5,745 nt of DNA, from contig CANQBU010000082.1 of NCBI GenBank assembly GCA_947589615.1, positions 1 through 5,745 of the forward strand. The letters run 5' to 3'. The notes beneath the pieces were generated by a model. The model was not told where the DNA came from. It was given only the letters and a program-made list of their open reading frames with translations, and searched no databases. Both the position numbers and the translations under genes were made by a program. This DNA comes from an uncultured Clostridia bacterium (GTDB lineage: Bacteria > Bacillota > Clostridia > Christensenellales > UBA1242). Shown here one piece after another: positions 1 through 5,745 of this stretch (positions are counted from its first letter, which is position 1; each line of letters opens with the position of its first letter).

Positions 1-2
1 TG

Positions 3-1100
3 CTTGGAATTTCAAAATTTAGACAATTTCTCCACATTACATTGCCATTTTTAAAGAAAACATTAATTTCTGTATTCTTCACCGTTTTTACTTTGATTAT
101 TACCGACTATGGTGTTCCACTCGCTGTAGGAGGAAAGGTTAAGACCCTTTCTGTTCTCCTATATGAAAATGCGGCCGGACAACTCAATTATTCAGCAGGT
201 GCATTGATTGGTGTCTTCCTACTTATACCCGCTGTTATTGCTTGCTTATATGATTTTTTCAACAAAAATAACGAAAAAACCTCGTTTGCTTCTCAGCAAT
301 ATGCTTCAAGAAAAAACAACAAAAAAGATGCGGCAGGTTATATCATTTGTATTTTAGCATCTCTCCTTGTTGTCCTTGTAATATTGCCATTCTGTATACA
401 AGCTTTTACAGTATCCTATCCAACTAATATGCATTTCACCTTTTCACATTTCACCGAAACAGTTAATCAAAACGGACTTTCATATCTGTTAAATTCGGTG
501 CTAATGTCACTACTTACCGCATTTGTTGGTATGGCACTATCTTTTATAGTGGCATACTGCACTACAAGAATAAAGACAAAATTTACAAAAATTCTCCACT
601 TAATTTCTATCTTGACACTGTCAATTCCAGGTCTTGTGCTTGGCTTGTCATACATAATAATATTTAAAGGTTCATTCTTATATGGAACATTAACTTTACT
701 TATTCTTGTAAACATCATGCACTTCTTTGCTTCACCTTACCAAATAATGTATAATGCCCTACTAAAAATAAATGCCAATCTGGAATCGGTAGGTCAGGTG
801 CTAAATATTCCAAGATACCGTGTAATTACAGATTGTATTATACCTCAATGTAAATCATCTCTAGCAGAGTCATTCTCATACTTTTTTGTAAACAGCATGA
901 TGACTATTTCTGCTGTCGCATTTTTAGCAACAAGTGAAAATCAACCTCTTTCCCTACTTATAAATCAATTTGAGTCCTACAATATGATTGAATGTTCTGC
1001 AGTTGTTGCATTGATGATTCTTGGCGTCAATATTTTAATGAAAATTATAATCTATTTAATAAAAAAAGGAGTAAAACATGTTAACAAAAAATCAATTTGA
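3..1100 (+). CDS. Two-domain ABC transporter permease, AEP/phosphonate type (5' partial)
   Basis: This is the membrane permease of an ABC importer, probably for 2-aminoethylphosphonate (AEP) or a similar small solute. The reading frame is open to the left edge. A TTG at 42 is an internal leucine, because the codons before it (from 3) encode LGISKFRQFLHITLP, a classic EAA-loop end of a first permease domain that contacts the ATPase. A membrane segment with TDYGVP and GG follows (about 60-135), then another (about 195-255) and a polar Lys/Asn/Ser-rich linker (about 255-335). A second permease domain follows, with hydrophobic segments near 340-400, 485-555, 590-660, 675-730, 880-935 and 1000-1065. 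Its own EAA-like loop lies at about 777-870 (LESVGQVLNIPRYR, then IIPQ). The tandem fusion and the T-D-[FY]-G-V-P motif are known for AEP permeases (PhnU/PhnV type) and the related FbpB-type ferric permeases. I favour AEP because of similarity around TDYGVP and the downstream cytidylyltransferase; iron or another solute is not excluded. ATPase and binding-protein genes are not in the window. It ends in TGA inside the next gene. Confidence 0.85.
   Translation, partial: LGISKFRQFLHITLPFLKKTLISVFFTVFTLIITDYGVPLAVGGKVKTLSVLLYENAAGQLNYSAGALIGVFLLIPAVIACLYDFFNKNNEKTSFASQQYASRKNNKKDAAGYIICILASLLVVLVILPFCIQAFTVSYPTNMHFTFSHFTETVNQNGLSYLLNSVLMSLLTAFVGMALSFIVAYCTTRIKTKFTKILHLISILTLSIPGLVLGLSYIIIFKGSFLYGTLTLLILVNIMHFFASPYQIMYNALLKINANLESVGQVLNIPRYRVITDCIIPQCKSSLAESFSYFFVNSMMTISAVAFLATSENQPLSLLINQFESYNMIECSAVVALMILGVNILMKIIIYLIKKGVKHVNKKSI
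1068..1071 (+). promoter_or_regulatory. Ribosome binding site of the cytidylyltransferase gene
   Basis: An A-run ending in GGAG sits six bases before the ATG at 1078. It lies within the last codons of the permease gene, so ribosomes translating the permease pass over it. This supports 1078 as the start and suggests translational coupling. Confidence 0.8.
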
Positions 1101-1965
1101 TATATTAGAATTTTTATCAGATAAAGAGGATAAAATTTCTCAAAGAAAAATTGCCGAATATCTGGACATTTCTGCAGGAACTGTTAACAAAACGCTATCA
1201 GAACTAATTAAGGCTGGATATATTTCCGAAAATAAACTAACTGATATGGGTTATGACGCTTTAAAACCTTATCAAGTTAAACGCGCCGTTATTTTGGCTG
1301 CTGGATTTGGCTCACGCCTTGTTCCCATAACTTTAAACACGCCAAAACCGTTAGTAAGAGTTAAAGGAAAAAGAATAATTGAGTCCACACTTGATGCACT
1401 AATTGCAGCAGGAATAGAAGAAATCTACATTGTTCGCGGTTATCTTGCTTCACAATTTGATGATTTGTTATACAAATATCCTACAATTAAATTTATTGAG
1501 AATCCACTTTACAATGAAGGAAATAATATTGGTTCAGTCTATATTGCTAAAGAATTTTTGAAAAATTCATATATTTTGGAAGCCGATTTACTACTTTACA
1601 CCCCCTCTTTAATTAAAAAATATCAATATAATTCCAATTATTTGGGCATTCCAGTGGAAGAAACAGATGACTGGTGTTTTTATCTAAAAAATAATTATAT
1701 TTCCAAACTTACAATCGGCGGAGAAAATTGCTATAAACTTGTTGGAATTTCCTATTGGACTGAAAAAGACGGCGAACAACTATCAAAAGACACCGAAAAG
1801 ATCATGAATAGTCCTGGCGGAAAAGAAAGATTTTGGGATCAAGTTCCTCTTGAACTTTGTAAAGACAATTACAAAATCAGTGTCCGCCCCTGCAAGCAAG
1901 AAGACATAATAGAAATTGATACTTTTAATGAATTAAAGGAAATTGATAAATCATATCTCTGTTAA
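1078..1965 (+). CDS. Winged-helix DNA-binding domain fused to LicC/PntC-like cytidylyltransferase
   Basis: This 295-residue protein is predicted to bind DNA and to transfer CMP from CTP to a phosphorylated amino alcohol or a phosphonate. Residues 1-62 form a winged helix: a helix at about 4-15, a helix-turn-helix at about 21-45 (ISQRKIAEYLDISAGTVNK), and a wing near 46-58. Residues 69-295 form a nucleotidyltransferase fold. The nucleotide loop is LAAGFGSRLVP (73-83) with TPKPLV (88-93), giving the usual G-x-G-x-R...K signature. YNEGNNIGSVY (145-155) resembles the LicC segment with N-N-x-x-S. EAD (168-170) supplies a probable metal-binding aspartate, GISYW (223-227) is followed by FWD (252-254), and EID (279-281) may give a second metal ligand. 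The pattern matches pneumococcal LicC (CTP:phosphocholine cytidylyltransferase) along its length, and LicC is close to PntC, which makes CMP-AEP; the sequence alone does not decide the substrate. The gene overlaps the AEP-type permease by 23 bases, which favours a phosphonate. No membrane segment or signal peptide is seen, so it should be cytoplasmic. Confidence 0.85.
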   Translation: MLTKNQFDILEFLSDKEDKISQRKIAEYLDISAGTVNKTLSELIKAGYISENKLTDMGYDALKPYQVKRAVILAAGFGSRLVPITLNTPKPLVRVKGKRIIESTLDALIAAGIEEIYIVRGYLASQFDDLLYKYPTIKFIENPLYNEGNNIGSVYIAKEFLKNSYILEADLLLYTPSLIKKYQYNSNYLGIPVEETDDWCFYLKNNYISKLTIGGENCYKLVGISYWTEKDGEQLSKDTEKIMNSPGGKERFWDQVPLELCKDNYKISVRPCKQEDIIEIDTFNELKEIDKSYLC

Positions 1966-2078
1966 ATTTTATTAAAGCAATTATCTACTATATATTAAAA
2001 TTGGGAAAAATAAAACAAATAAAGCTAAAAGACGTTTTAAATCATAATTTAACTATAAAATTTTGGAATTTAAATTGC

Positions 2079-2103
2079 AAAAAAAAGGATGAAATTTTCA
2101 CCC
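2079..2103 (-). terminator. Intrinsic terminator of the rpoBC operon
   Basis: Read on the minus strand, transcription leaves the rpoC stop (TAG) and after 16 bases meets GGGTGAA, a three-base loop, then TTCATCC and eight T residues. The stem has six Watson-Crick pairs plus one G-U wobble (2089 with 2101), and A/U pairs from the flanking A and T tracts can extend it. The long U tract directly after the stem is the typical Rho-independent layout. The stem is modest in GC, so its efficiency is uncertain. Confidence 0.75.
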
Positions 2104-2115
2104 TTTTTCTTTTTT
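2082..2115 (+). terminator. Possible opposite-strand terminator for the left operon
   Basis: The same inverted repeat read rightward gives A-tract/GGATGAA, a three-base loop, TTCACCC/T-tract, followed by C and six T residues (2110-2115). Here the pair that is G-U on the other strand becomes an A-C mismatch (2089/2101), so the hairpin is weaker. It is the only terminator-like structure I see after the stop at 1965 and could serve the rightward operon. Confidence 0.4.
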
Positions 2116-2119
2116 AATT

Positions 2120-5100
2120 CTACTCTGCTATAACATCATCACTTGCTACAACCTCCTCAGGTTCTTCCTCTTTTATTACTACAGGCATAACTGTTCTATA
2201 TTTTTTCATACCTGTTCCAGCAGGAATTAATTTCCCGATAATGACGTTTTCCTTAAGTCCGAGTAAATTATCAACCTTACCTTTAATTGATGCATCTGTC
2301 AAGGTTCTTGAAGTCTCTTGGAATGATGCGGCTGAAAGGAAACTCTCTGTTGAAAGAGATGCTTTTGTGATACCAAGTAAAATTCTCTTTACAGTGGCAG
2401 GAACTCCTCCCTCTTGAATTATTCGTTCATTTTCTTCTTCACATTTATAAATATCAACTATCTCACCTGGAAGAAGAGATGTATCTCCAGAAGATTCAAC
2501 TTTAACTTTCTTTAACATCTGTCTAATAATTAACTCGACATGTTTATCATTAACTTTAACACCTTGACCACGATATGTGTCAATAACTTGACTTAGCATA
2601 TATTCTTGAAGAACTTTTACACCAGTCATTCTTAACAAATCGGCAGGATTAATTGCACCAGCGGTAATTTGTGTTCCTGGAGCAACCGTATCTCCATTAT
2701 TTACAAGAAGAACAACAGGTTTCTTTGCCTCATATTCTATTTCTCTATCTGGATTTGAGATTGTAAAGTAATAATATTTAGCATCTTGCTTTATAGTAAT
2801 TTTGCCAGCAACTTCTGAAATAAGCGCTTCACCTTTAGGTCTTCTTGCCTCAAAGATTTCTTCAACACGAGGCAAACCTTGAGTAATATCAAGCGCTGAA
2901 GCAACACCACCAGAGTGGAAGGTTCTCATTGTGAGCTGTGTTCCTGGTTCACCGATTGATTGAGCAGCGATAATACCAACTGCCTCACCAACAGTAACCA
3001 TATTTTTATTACTTAAATCTCTGCCATAACATTTAGCACAAACACCATGTTTACATCTGCAAGTAAATAATGATCTTATCTGAACTTTAGTAATACCAGC
3101 ATTCTCAATTTGAGTTGCTTGTTCCTTAGAAATCATTGTATTGGCAGGAACAATAAGCTCTCCTGTCTCTGGATGAAAAATGTCATCAACACTTACTCTT
3201 CCATAAATTCTTTCAGATAATGTCTCTTGAACAGCACCGTCAACAACCAAGTTGCTAACCCAAACACCTTTAACTTTTTCGCCTAAATCAGCAAAGCAGT
3301 CTTCTGTTGTAACCACAACATCTTGTGAGATGTCTACTAGACGACGTGTAAGATATCCCGAATCGGCTGTTTTTAAGGCTGTATCTGAAAGTGACTTACG
3401 AATACCTCGAGCAGTGATAAAGTATTCAATTGGTGATAGACCTTTAACGAATGAAGATTTAATAGGTCCAACCCTTTCTCCCGATGCAGTAACCTTTAAT
3501 CCAATCATACCGCACATAGAGTTGATCTGGTCAGTGCTACCACGAGCACCAGATACATACATGATTTTAAATGGGTTGTAATCATCCATGTTTGCGACTA
3601 CGGCTTCAACAACTTTTGACTTTGTCTCCTCCCAATAATCGTTATTGATCTTGACTCTTTCTTCGTTTGTAATAAGACCTCTTCTAAATAATTTTTCGTT
3701 CTCTCTTACCTTTTCTTCGGCTTCAGCAATGAGAGCTGCCTTTTGTTCTGGCTCTGCGATATCGAATGCATTAACAGTTAATGCACCTAAAGTAGAATAC
3801 TTGTAACCTGTTGCTTTTATTTTGTCAACAAGTTTAGCACATTCGGTTGTCCCATGTTTATCATAGGCTTTTGCAAGAATATTGCCAAGATCCTTCTTAT
3901 TAATATCCCTGTTTAATTCAAGGTCACAATAATTGTCAGGATTTGTTCTATCAACATATCCAAGATCTTGAGGAATTTGTTCATTAAACAAAATTCTTCC
4001 AACCGATGTTTCAACAAGTTTTCTATAAACCTTTCCATCAACCTCTTTTTCGAGTCTAACTTTAATTTTTGCTTGTAGATGTAATCTTTGTGTCTGATAA
4101 GCAATTATTGCTTCTTCTTTAGATGCAAAGATATTTCCCTCGCCCTTAACACCTGGTTTAAGCATTGTCATATATGCACACCCTAAAATAATATCTTGAG
4201 ATGGTGTAACAATTGGGTCACCATCAGATAATTTTAAGATGTTATTTGAAGCAAGCATCAACGTCCTTGCTTCCGCTCTGGCATCAAGTGAAAGTGGAAC
4301 GTGGATTGACATCTGGTCACCATCGAAGTCGGCGTTGAATGCAGCGCAGACTGAAGGATGCAACTTAATCGCTCTACCCTCTACCAAAACAGGTTCGAAG
4401 GCTTGAACTGATAATCTGTGAAGAGTTGGTGCACGGTTAAGGAATACAGGATGGTCTTTAATTACATCAGCTAGGATATCCCAAACAATTGGTTTTTCCT
4501 TCTCTATCATTCTCTTTGCTGATTTTATATTATGTGACTTGTTTAAGTCAACTAATCTGTTCATGATAAATGGTTTGAACAGTTCCAATGCCATTTCTTT
4601 TGGCACACCGCACTGATACATCTTTAATTCAGGTCCAACAACGATAACTGAACGTCCAGAGTAGTCAACACGTTTACCAAGAAGGTTTAATCTGAATCTT
4701 CCTTGTTTTCCGCCGAGCATTGCAGTCAATGATTTCAAATCTCTTTGTTTTGAAGATTGAACGGCTTTGCCGCGTTTTCCGTTATCAATAAGGTTATCTA
4801 CTGCCTCTTGAAGCATTCTTTTCTCATTTCTTACAATGACATCAGGCGCTCCAAGTTCCATTAATTTTTTAAGACGGTTATTTCTGTTTATAACTCTTCT
4901 GTAAAGGTCATTGAGGTCACTTGTCGCATATCTTCCGCCATCAATTGGAACCATTGGTCTTAGGTCTGGTGGAATAACAGGGATAACATCAAGCACCATC
5001 CATGTTGGATTGTTTCCGCTCTTTATAAAAGATTCAACAACATCAAGCTTTTTAATCGCCTTCATCCTTCTTTGACCTTTTAATGTCAATAAGGATTCTT

Positions 5101-5677
5101 TTAGGCTTTTTGATTCTTTTTCAAGGTCTACTTCCCCCAACAATCTTTTAATTGCTGCGGCACCCATTCCAACTTCAAATGCATCTGAACCATACTTTTC
5201 CAAAGCATCATGATATTCTTTATCTGTGATAACTTGTTTGTATGCAAGATCTGTTTTCTTTGGATCGAGAACAACATAGCATACATAATATACAATTTGT
5301 TCAAGCATTTTTGGGGTCATTTCGAGAAGTGTTCCTATCTTTGATGGAACATTCCTGAAAAACCATATATGAGTGCAAGGGGCAGCAAGTTCTATGTGCC
5401 CCATTCTCTCTCTACGAACCTTCGCTCTTGTTACCTCAACACCGCATTTATCGCAAACTACGCCCTTATAACGAACTCTTTTGTATCTTCCACATTGACA
5501 TTCCCAGTCTTTTCTAGGTCCGAATATTTTTTCACAAAAGAGGCCATCTCTTTCAGGTTTTTGTGTCCTGTAATTGATAGTTTCAGGTTTTGTTACTTCA
5601 CCATGTGACCATTCTCTTATTTTCTCAGGTGAAGCAATACCTATTTTTATAGAATCGAAATTGTTTAATTCAAACAT
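2120..5677 (-). CDS. rpoC: DNA-directed RNA polymerase subunit beta' (RpoC)
   Basis: This is the beta' subunit of RNA polymerase, which carries the catalytic magnesium site and forms the clamp and downstream channel. The 1185 residues are full length for Firmicutes (about 1180-1200), without the large trigger-loop insertion of E. coli. Landmarks in order: the first zinc site C60, C62, C75, C78; the rudder region about 301-316; switch 2 and GKRVDYSGR (334-342); NRAPTLHRL (414-422); the absolutely conserved catalytic NADFDGD (448-454, D450/D452/D454); SGARGS (709-714), F-loop and bridge helix (about 715-785, ending SGYLTRRLVD); the second zinc site C794, C873, C880, C883; the trigger loop with M917, R918 and H921; and an acidic tail (1169-1185, EEEPEE). 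The catalytic residues and both zinc sites are intact. The rudder and the F-loop/bridge-helix N-terminus are unusual (see findings). The start ATG follows a good ribosome binding site 17 bases after the rpoB stop, so it is co-transcribed with rpoB; no separate promoter is visible. It ends in TAG and is followed by an intrinsic terminator. Confidence 0.99.
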   Translation of the reverse strand: MFELNNFDSIKIGIASPEKIREWSHGEVTKPETINYRTQKPERDGLFCEKIFGPRKDWECQCGRYKRVRYKGVVCDKCGVEVTRAKVRRERMGHIELAAPCTHIWFFRNVPSKIGTLLEMTPKMLEQIVYYVCYVVLDPKKTDLAYKQVITDKEYHDALEKYGSDAFEVGMGAAAIKRLLGEVDLEKESKSLKESLLTLKGQRRMKAIKKLDVVESFIKSGNNPTWMVLDVIPVIPPDLRPMVPIDGGRYATSDLNDLYRRVINRNNRLKKLMELGAPDVIVRNEKRMLQEAVDNLIDNGKRGKAVQSSKQRDLKSLTAMLGGKQGRFRLNLLGKRVDYSGRSVIVVGPELKMYQCGVPKEMALELFKPFIMNRLVDLNKSHNIKSAKRMIEKEKPIVWDILADVIKDHPVFLNRAPTLHRLSVQAFEPVLVEGRAIKLHPSVCAAFNADFDGDQMSIHVPLSLDARAEARTLMLASNNILKLSDGDPIVTPSQDIILGCAYMTMLKPGVKGEGNIFASKEEAIIAYQTQRLHLQAKIKVRLEKEVDGKVYRKLVETSVGRILFNEQIPQDLGYVDRTNPDNYCDLELNRDINKKDLGNILAKAYDKHGTTECAKLVDKIKATGYKYSTLGALTVNAFDIAEPEQKAALIAEAEEKVRENEKLFRRGLITNEERVKINNDYWEETKSKVVEAVVANMDDYNPFKIMYVSGARGSTDQINSMCGMIGLKVTASGERVGPIKSSFVKGLSPIEYFITARGIRKSLSDTALKTADSGYLTRRLVDISQDVVVTTEDCFADLGEKVKGVWVSNLVVDGAVQETLSERIYGRVSVDDIFHPETGELIVPANTMISKEQATQIENAGITKVQIRSLFTCRCKHGVCAKCYGRDLSNKNMVTVGEAVGIIAAQSIGEPGTQLTMRTFHSGGVASALDITQGLPRVEEIFEARRPKGEALISEVAGKITIKQDAKYYYFTISNPDREIEYEAKKPVVLLVNNGDTVAPGTQITAGAINPADLLRMTGVKVLQEYMLSQVIDTYRGQGVKVNDKHVELIIRQMLKKVKVESSGDTSLLPGEIVDIYKCEEENERIIQEGGVPATVKRILLGITKASLSTESFLSAASFQETSRTLTDASIKGKVDNLLGLKENVIIGKLIPAGTGMKKYRTVMPVVIKEEEPEEVVASDDVIAE

Positions 5678-5684
5678 ATCAAAT

Positions 5685-5689
5685 CCCCT
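5685..5689 (-). promoter_or_regulatory. Ribosome binding site of rpoC
   Basis: On the minus strand AAAAAGGGGAT lies in the 17-base gap between rpoB and rpoC. The AGGGG core is seven bases before the ATG at 5677. It fixes the rpoC start, and MFELNNFD is a normal Firmicutes-type beta' N-terminus. Confidence 0.8.
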
Positions 5690-5694
5690 TTTTA

Positions 5695-5745
5695 TTATTG
5701 ATCATCAAAATCACCGAAATCATCAAAGAGATCGAGATTATCAAG
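5695..5745 (-). CDS. rpoB: RNA polymerase subunit beta (RpoB), C-terminal end only
   Basis: The last 16 codons and the TAA stop of the gene upstream of rpoC are visible. They read LDNLDLFDDFGDFDDQ, a strongly acidic Asp/Phe/Leu tail like the variable C-terminal extension of RpoB in many Firmicutes. The assignment rests mainly on position: it is in the same direction and ends 17 bases before rpoC, matching the near-universal rpoB-rpoC order. The conserved RpoB body lies beyond the right edge. Confidence 0.9.
   Translation of the reverse strand, partial: LDNLDLFDDFGDFDDQ

Larger units (their letters stand above)
1966..2119. other. AT-rich convergent intergenic spacer
   Basis: This stretch separates the rightward operon from leftward rpoC. 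It is almost all A and T. It includes a perfect ten-base palindrome, AATTTAAATT, at 2067-2076, and a short imperfect repeat around 2026-2039 (TAAAA, four bases, TTTTA). Apart from the terminator at 2079-2115 I see no gene, tRNA, promoter pair or attachment site in it. Confidence 0.8.

Noticed and set aside
467..718. 83-codon minus-strand open frame within the permease gene
   Set aside because: It lies wholly inside a well-supported gene on the other strand, with no ribosome binding site or recognisable domain; a shadow frame.
42..1100. Permease gene starting at the TTG at 42
   Set aside because: The frame is open upstream and encodes a permease EAA-loop ending in ITLP right before it. The TTG is therefore an internal leucine and the gene is cut by the window edge.
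2026..2039. TAAAA-GACG-TTTTA inverted repeat as an extra terminator or operator
   Set aside because: Only five A/T pairs with no GC stem and no T run after it; expected by chance in such AT-rich sequence.
3386..3523. Frameshift or assembly error as the cause of the unusual RpoC segment
   Set aside because: Conserved and changed residues alternate in the same frame, and both flanks match consensus, so substitutions explain it better than indels.
3252..3581. 109-codon plus-strand open frame antisense to rpoC
   Set aside because: It is antisense to the conserved bridge-helix part of rpoC. Its composition follows from rpoC codons, and no family is recognisable.
3913..4104. 63-codon minus-strand frame inside rpoC
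   Set aside because: Out-of-frame shadow of the intact rpoC reading frame; no evidence of a frameshift there.
5369..5608. 79-codon plus-strand frame opposite the rpoC N-terminus
   Set aside because: It mirrors the zinc-site region of rpoC on the other strand and has no domain or start signal of its own.
1..5745. CRISPR array, tRNA/rRNA, insertion sequence or riboswitch
   Set aside because: No repeated spacer-like units, cloverleaf, transposase frame, terminal inverted repeats or long structured leader were seen. Nearly all of the window is coding.

Overview
The window is AT-rich bacterial chromosome. It most likely comes from a low-GC Firmicutes relative (Clostridia-like, perhaps an uncultured gut lineage). 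The reasons are the compact 1185-residue RpoC without the large insertions of proteobacterial homologues, AG-rich ribosome binding sites, low GC, and a transporter/cytidylyltransferase pair of a kind known from host-associated Firmicutes. Tryptophan is encoded by TGG, and TAA, TAG and TGA all appear as stops, so the code is standard rather than Mycoplasma-type. The species cannot be named from this sequence.

Layout. Positions 1-1100 (+) hold the 3' part of a two-domain ABC permease of the 2-aminoethylphosphonate (AEP)/iron permease type; its 5' end lies outside the window. It overlaps by 23 bases with 1078-1965 (+), a winged-helix domain fused to a LicC/PntC-like cytidylyltransferase. An AT-rich spacer at 1966-2119 separates this operon from the convergent rpoC at 2120-5677 (-). 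The spacer carries an intrinsic terminator for rpoC that may also work on the other strand. At the right edge, 5695-5745 (-) is the acidic C-terminal tail of RpoB, 17 bases upstream of the rpoC start.

How the genes may work together. rpoB and rpoC form the usual RNA polymerase operon, read right to left. The left operon suggests import of a small phosphonate or amino-alcohol phosphate followed by CTP-dependent activation (CMP-AEP or CDP-choline-like) to decorate a lipid or glycan. The fused DNA-binding domain may tie expression to that chemistry. This is inference from two neighbouring genes.

The two most unusual signals are (i) the winged-helix/cytidylyltransferase fusion next to an AEP-type importer, and (ii) an RpoC whose F-loop, bridge-helix N-terminus and rudder depart from the near-universal consensus although the catalytic core is intact. 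Several of the changed positions are ones I recall as salinamide-resistance positions in E. coli.
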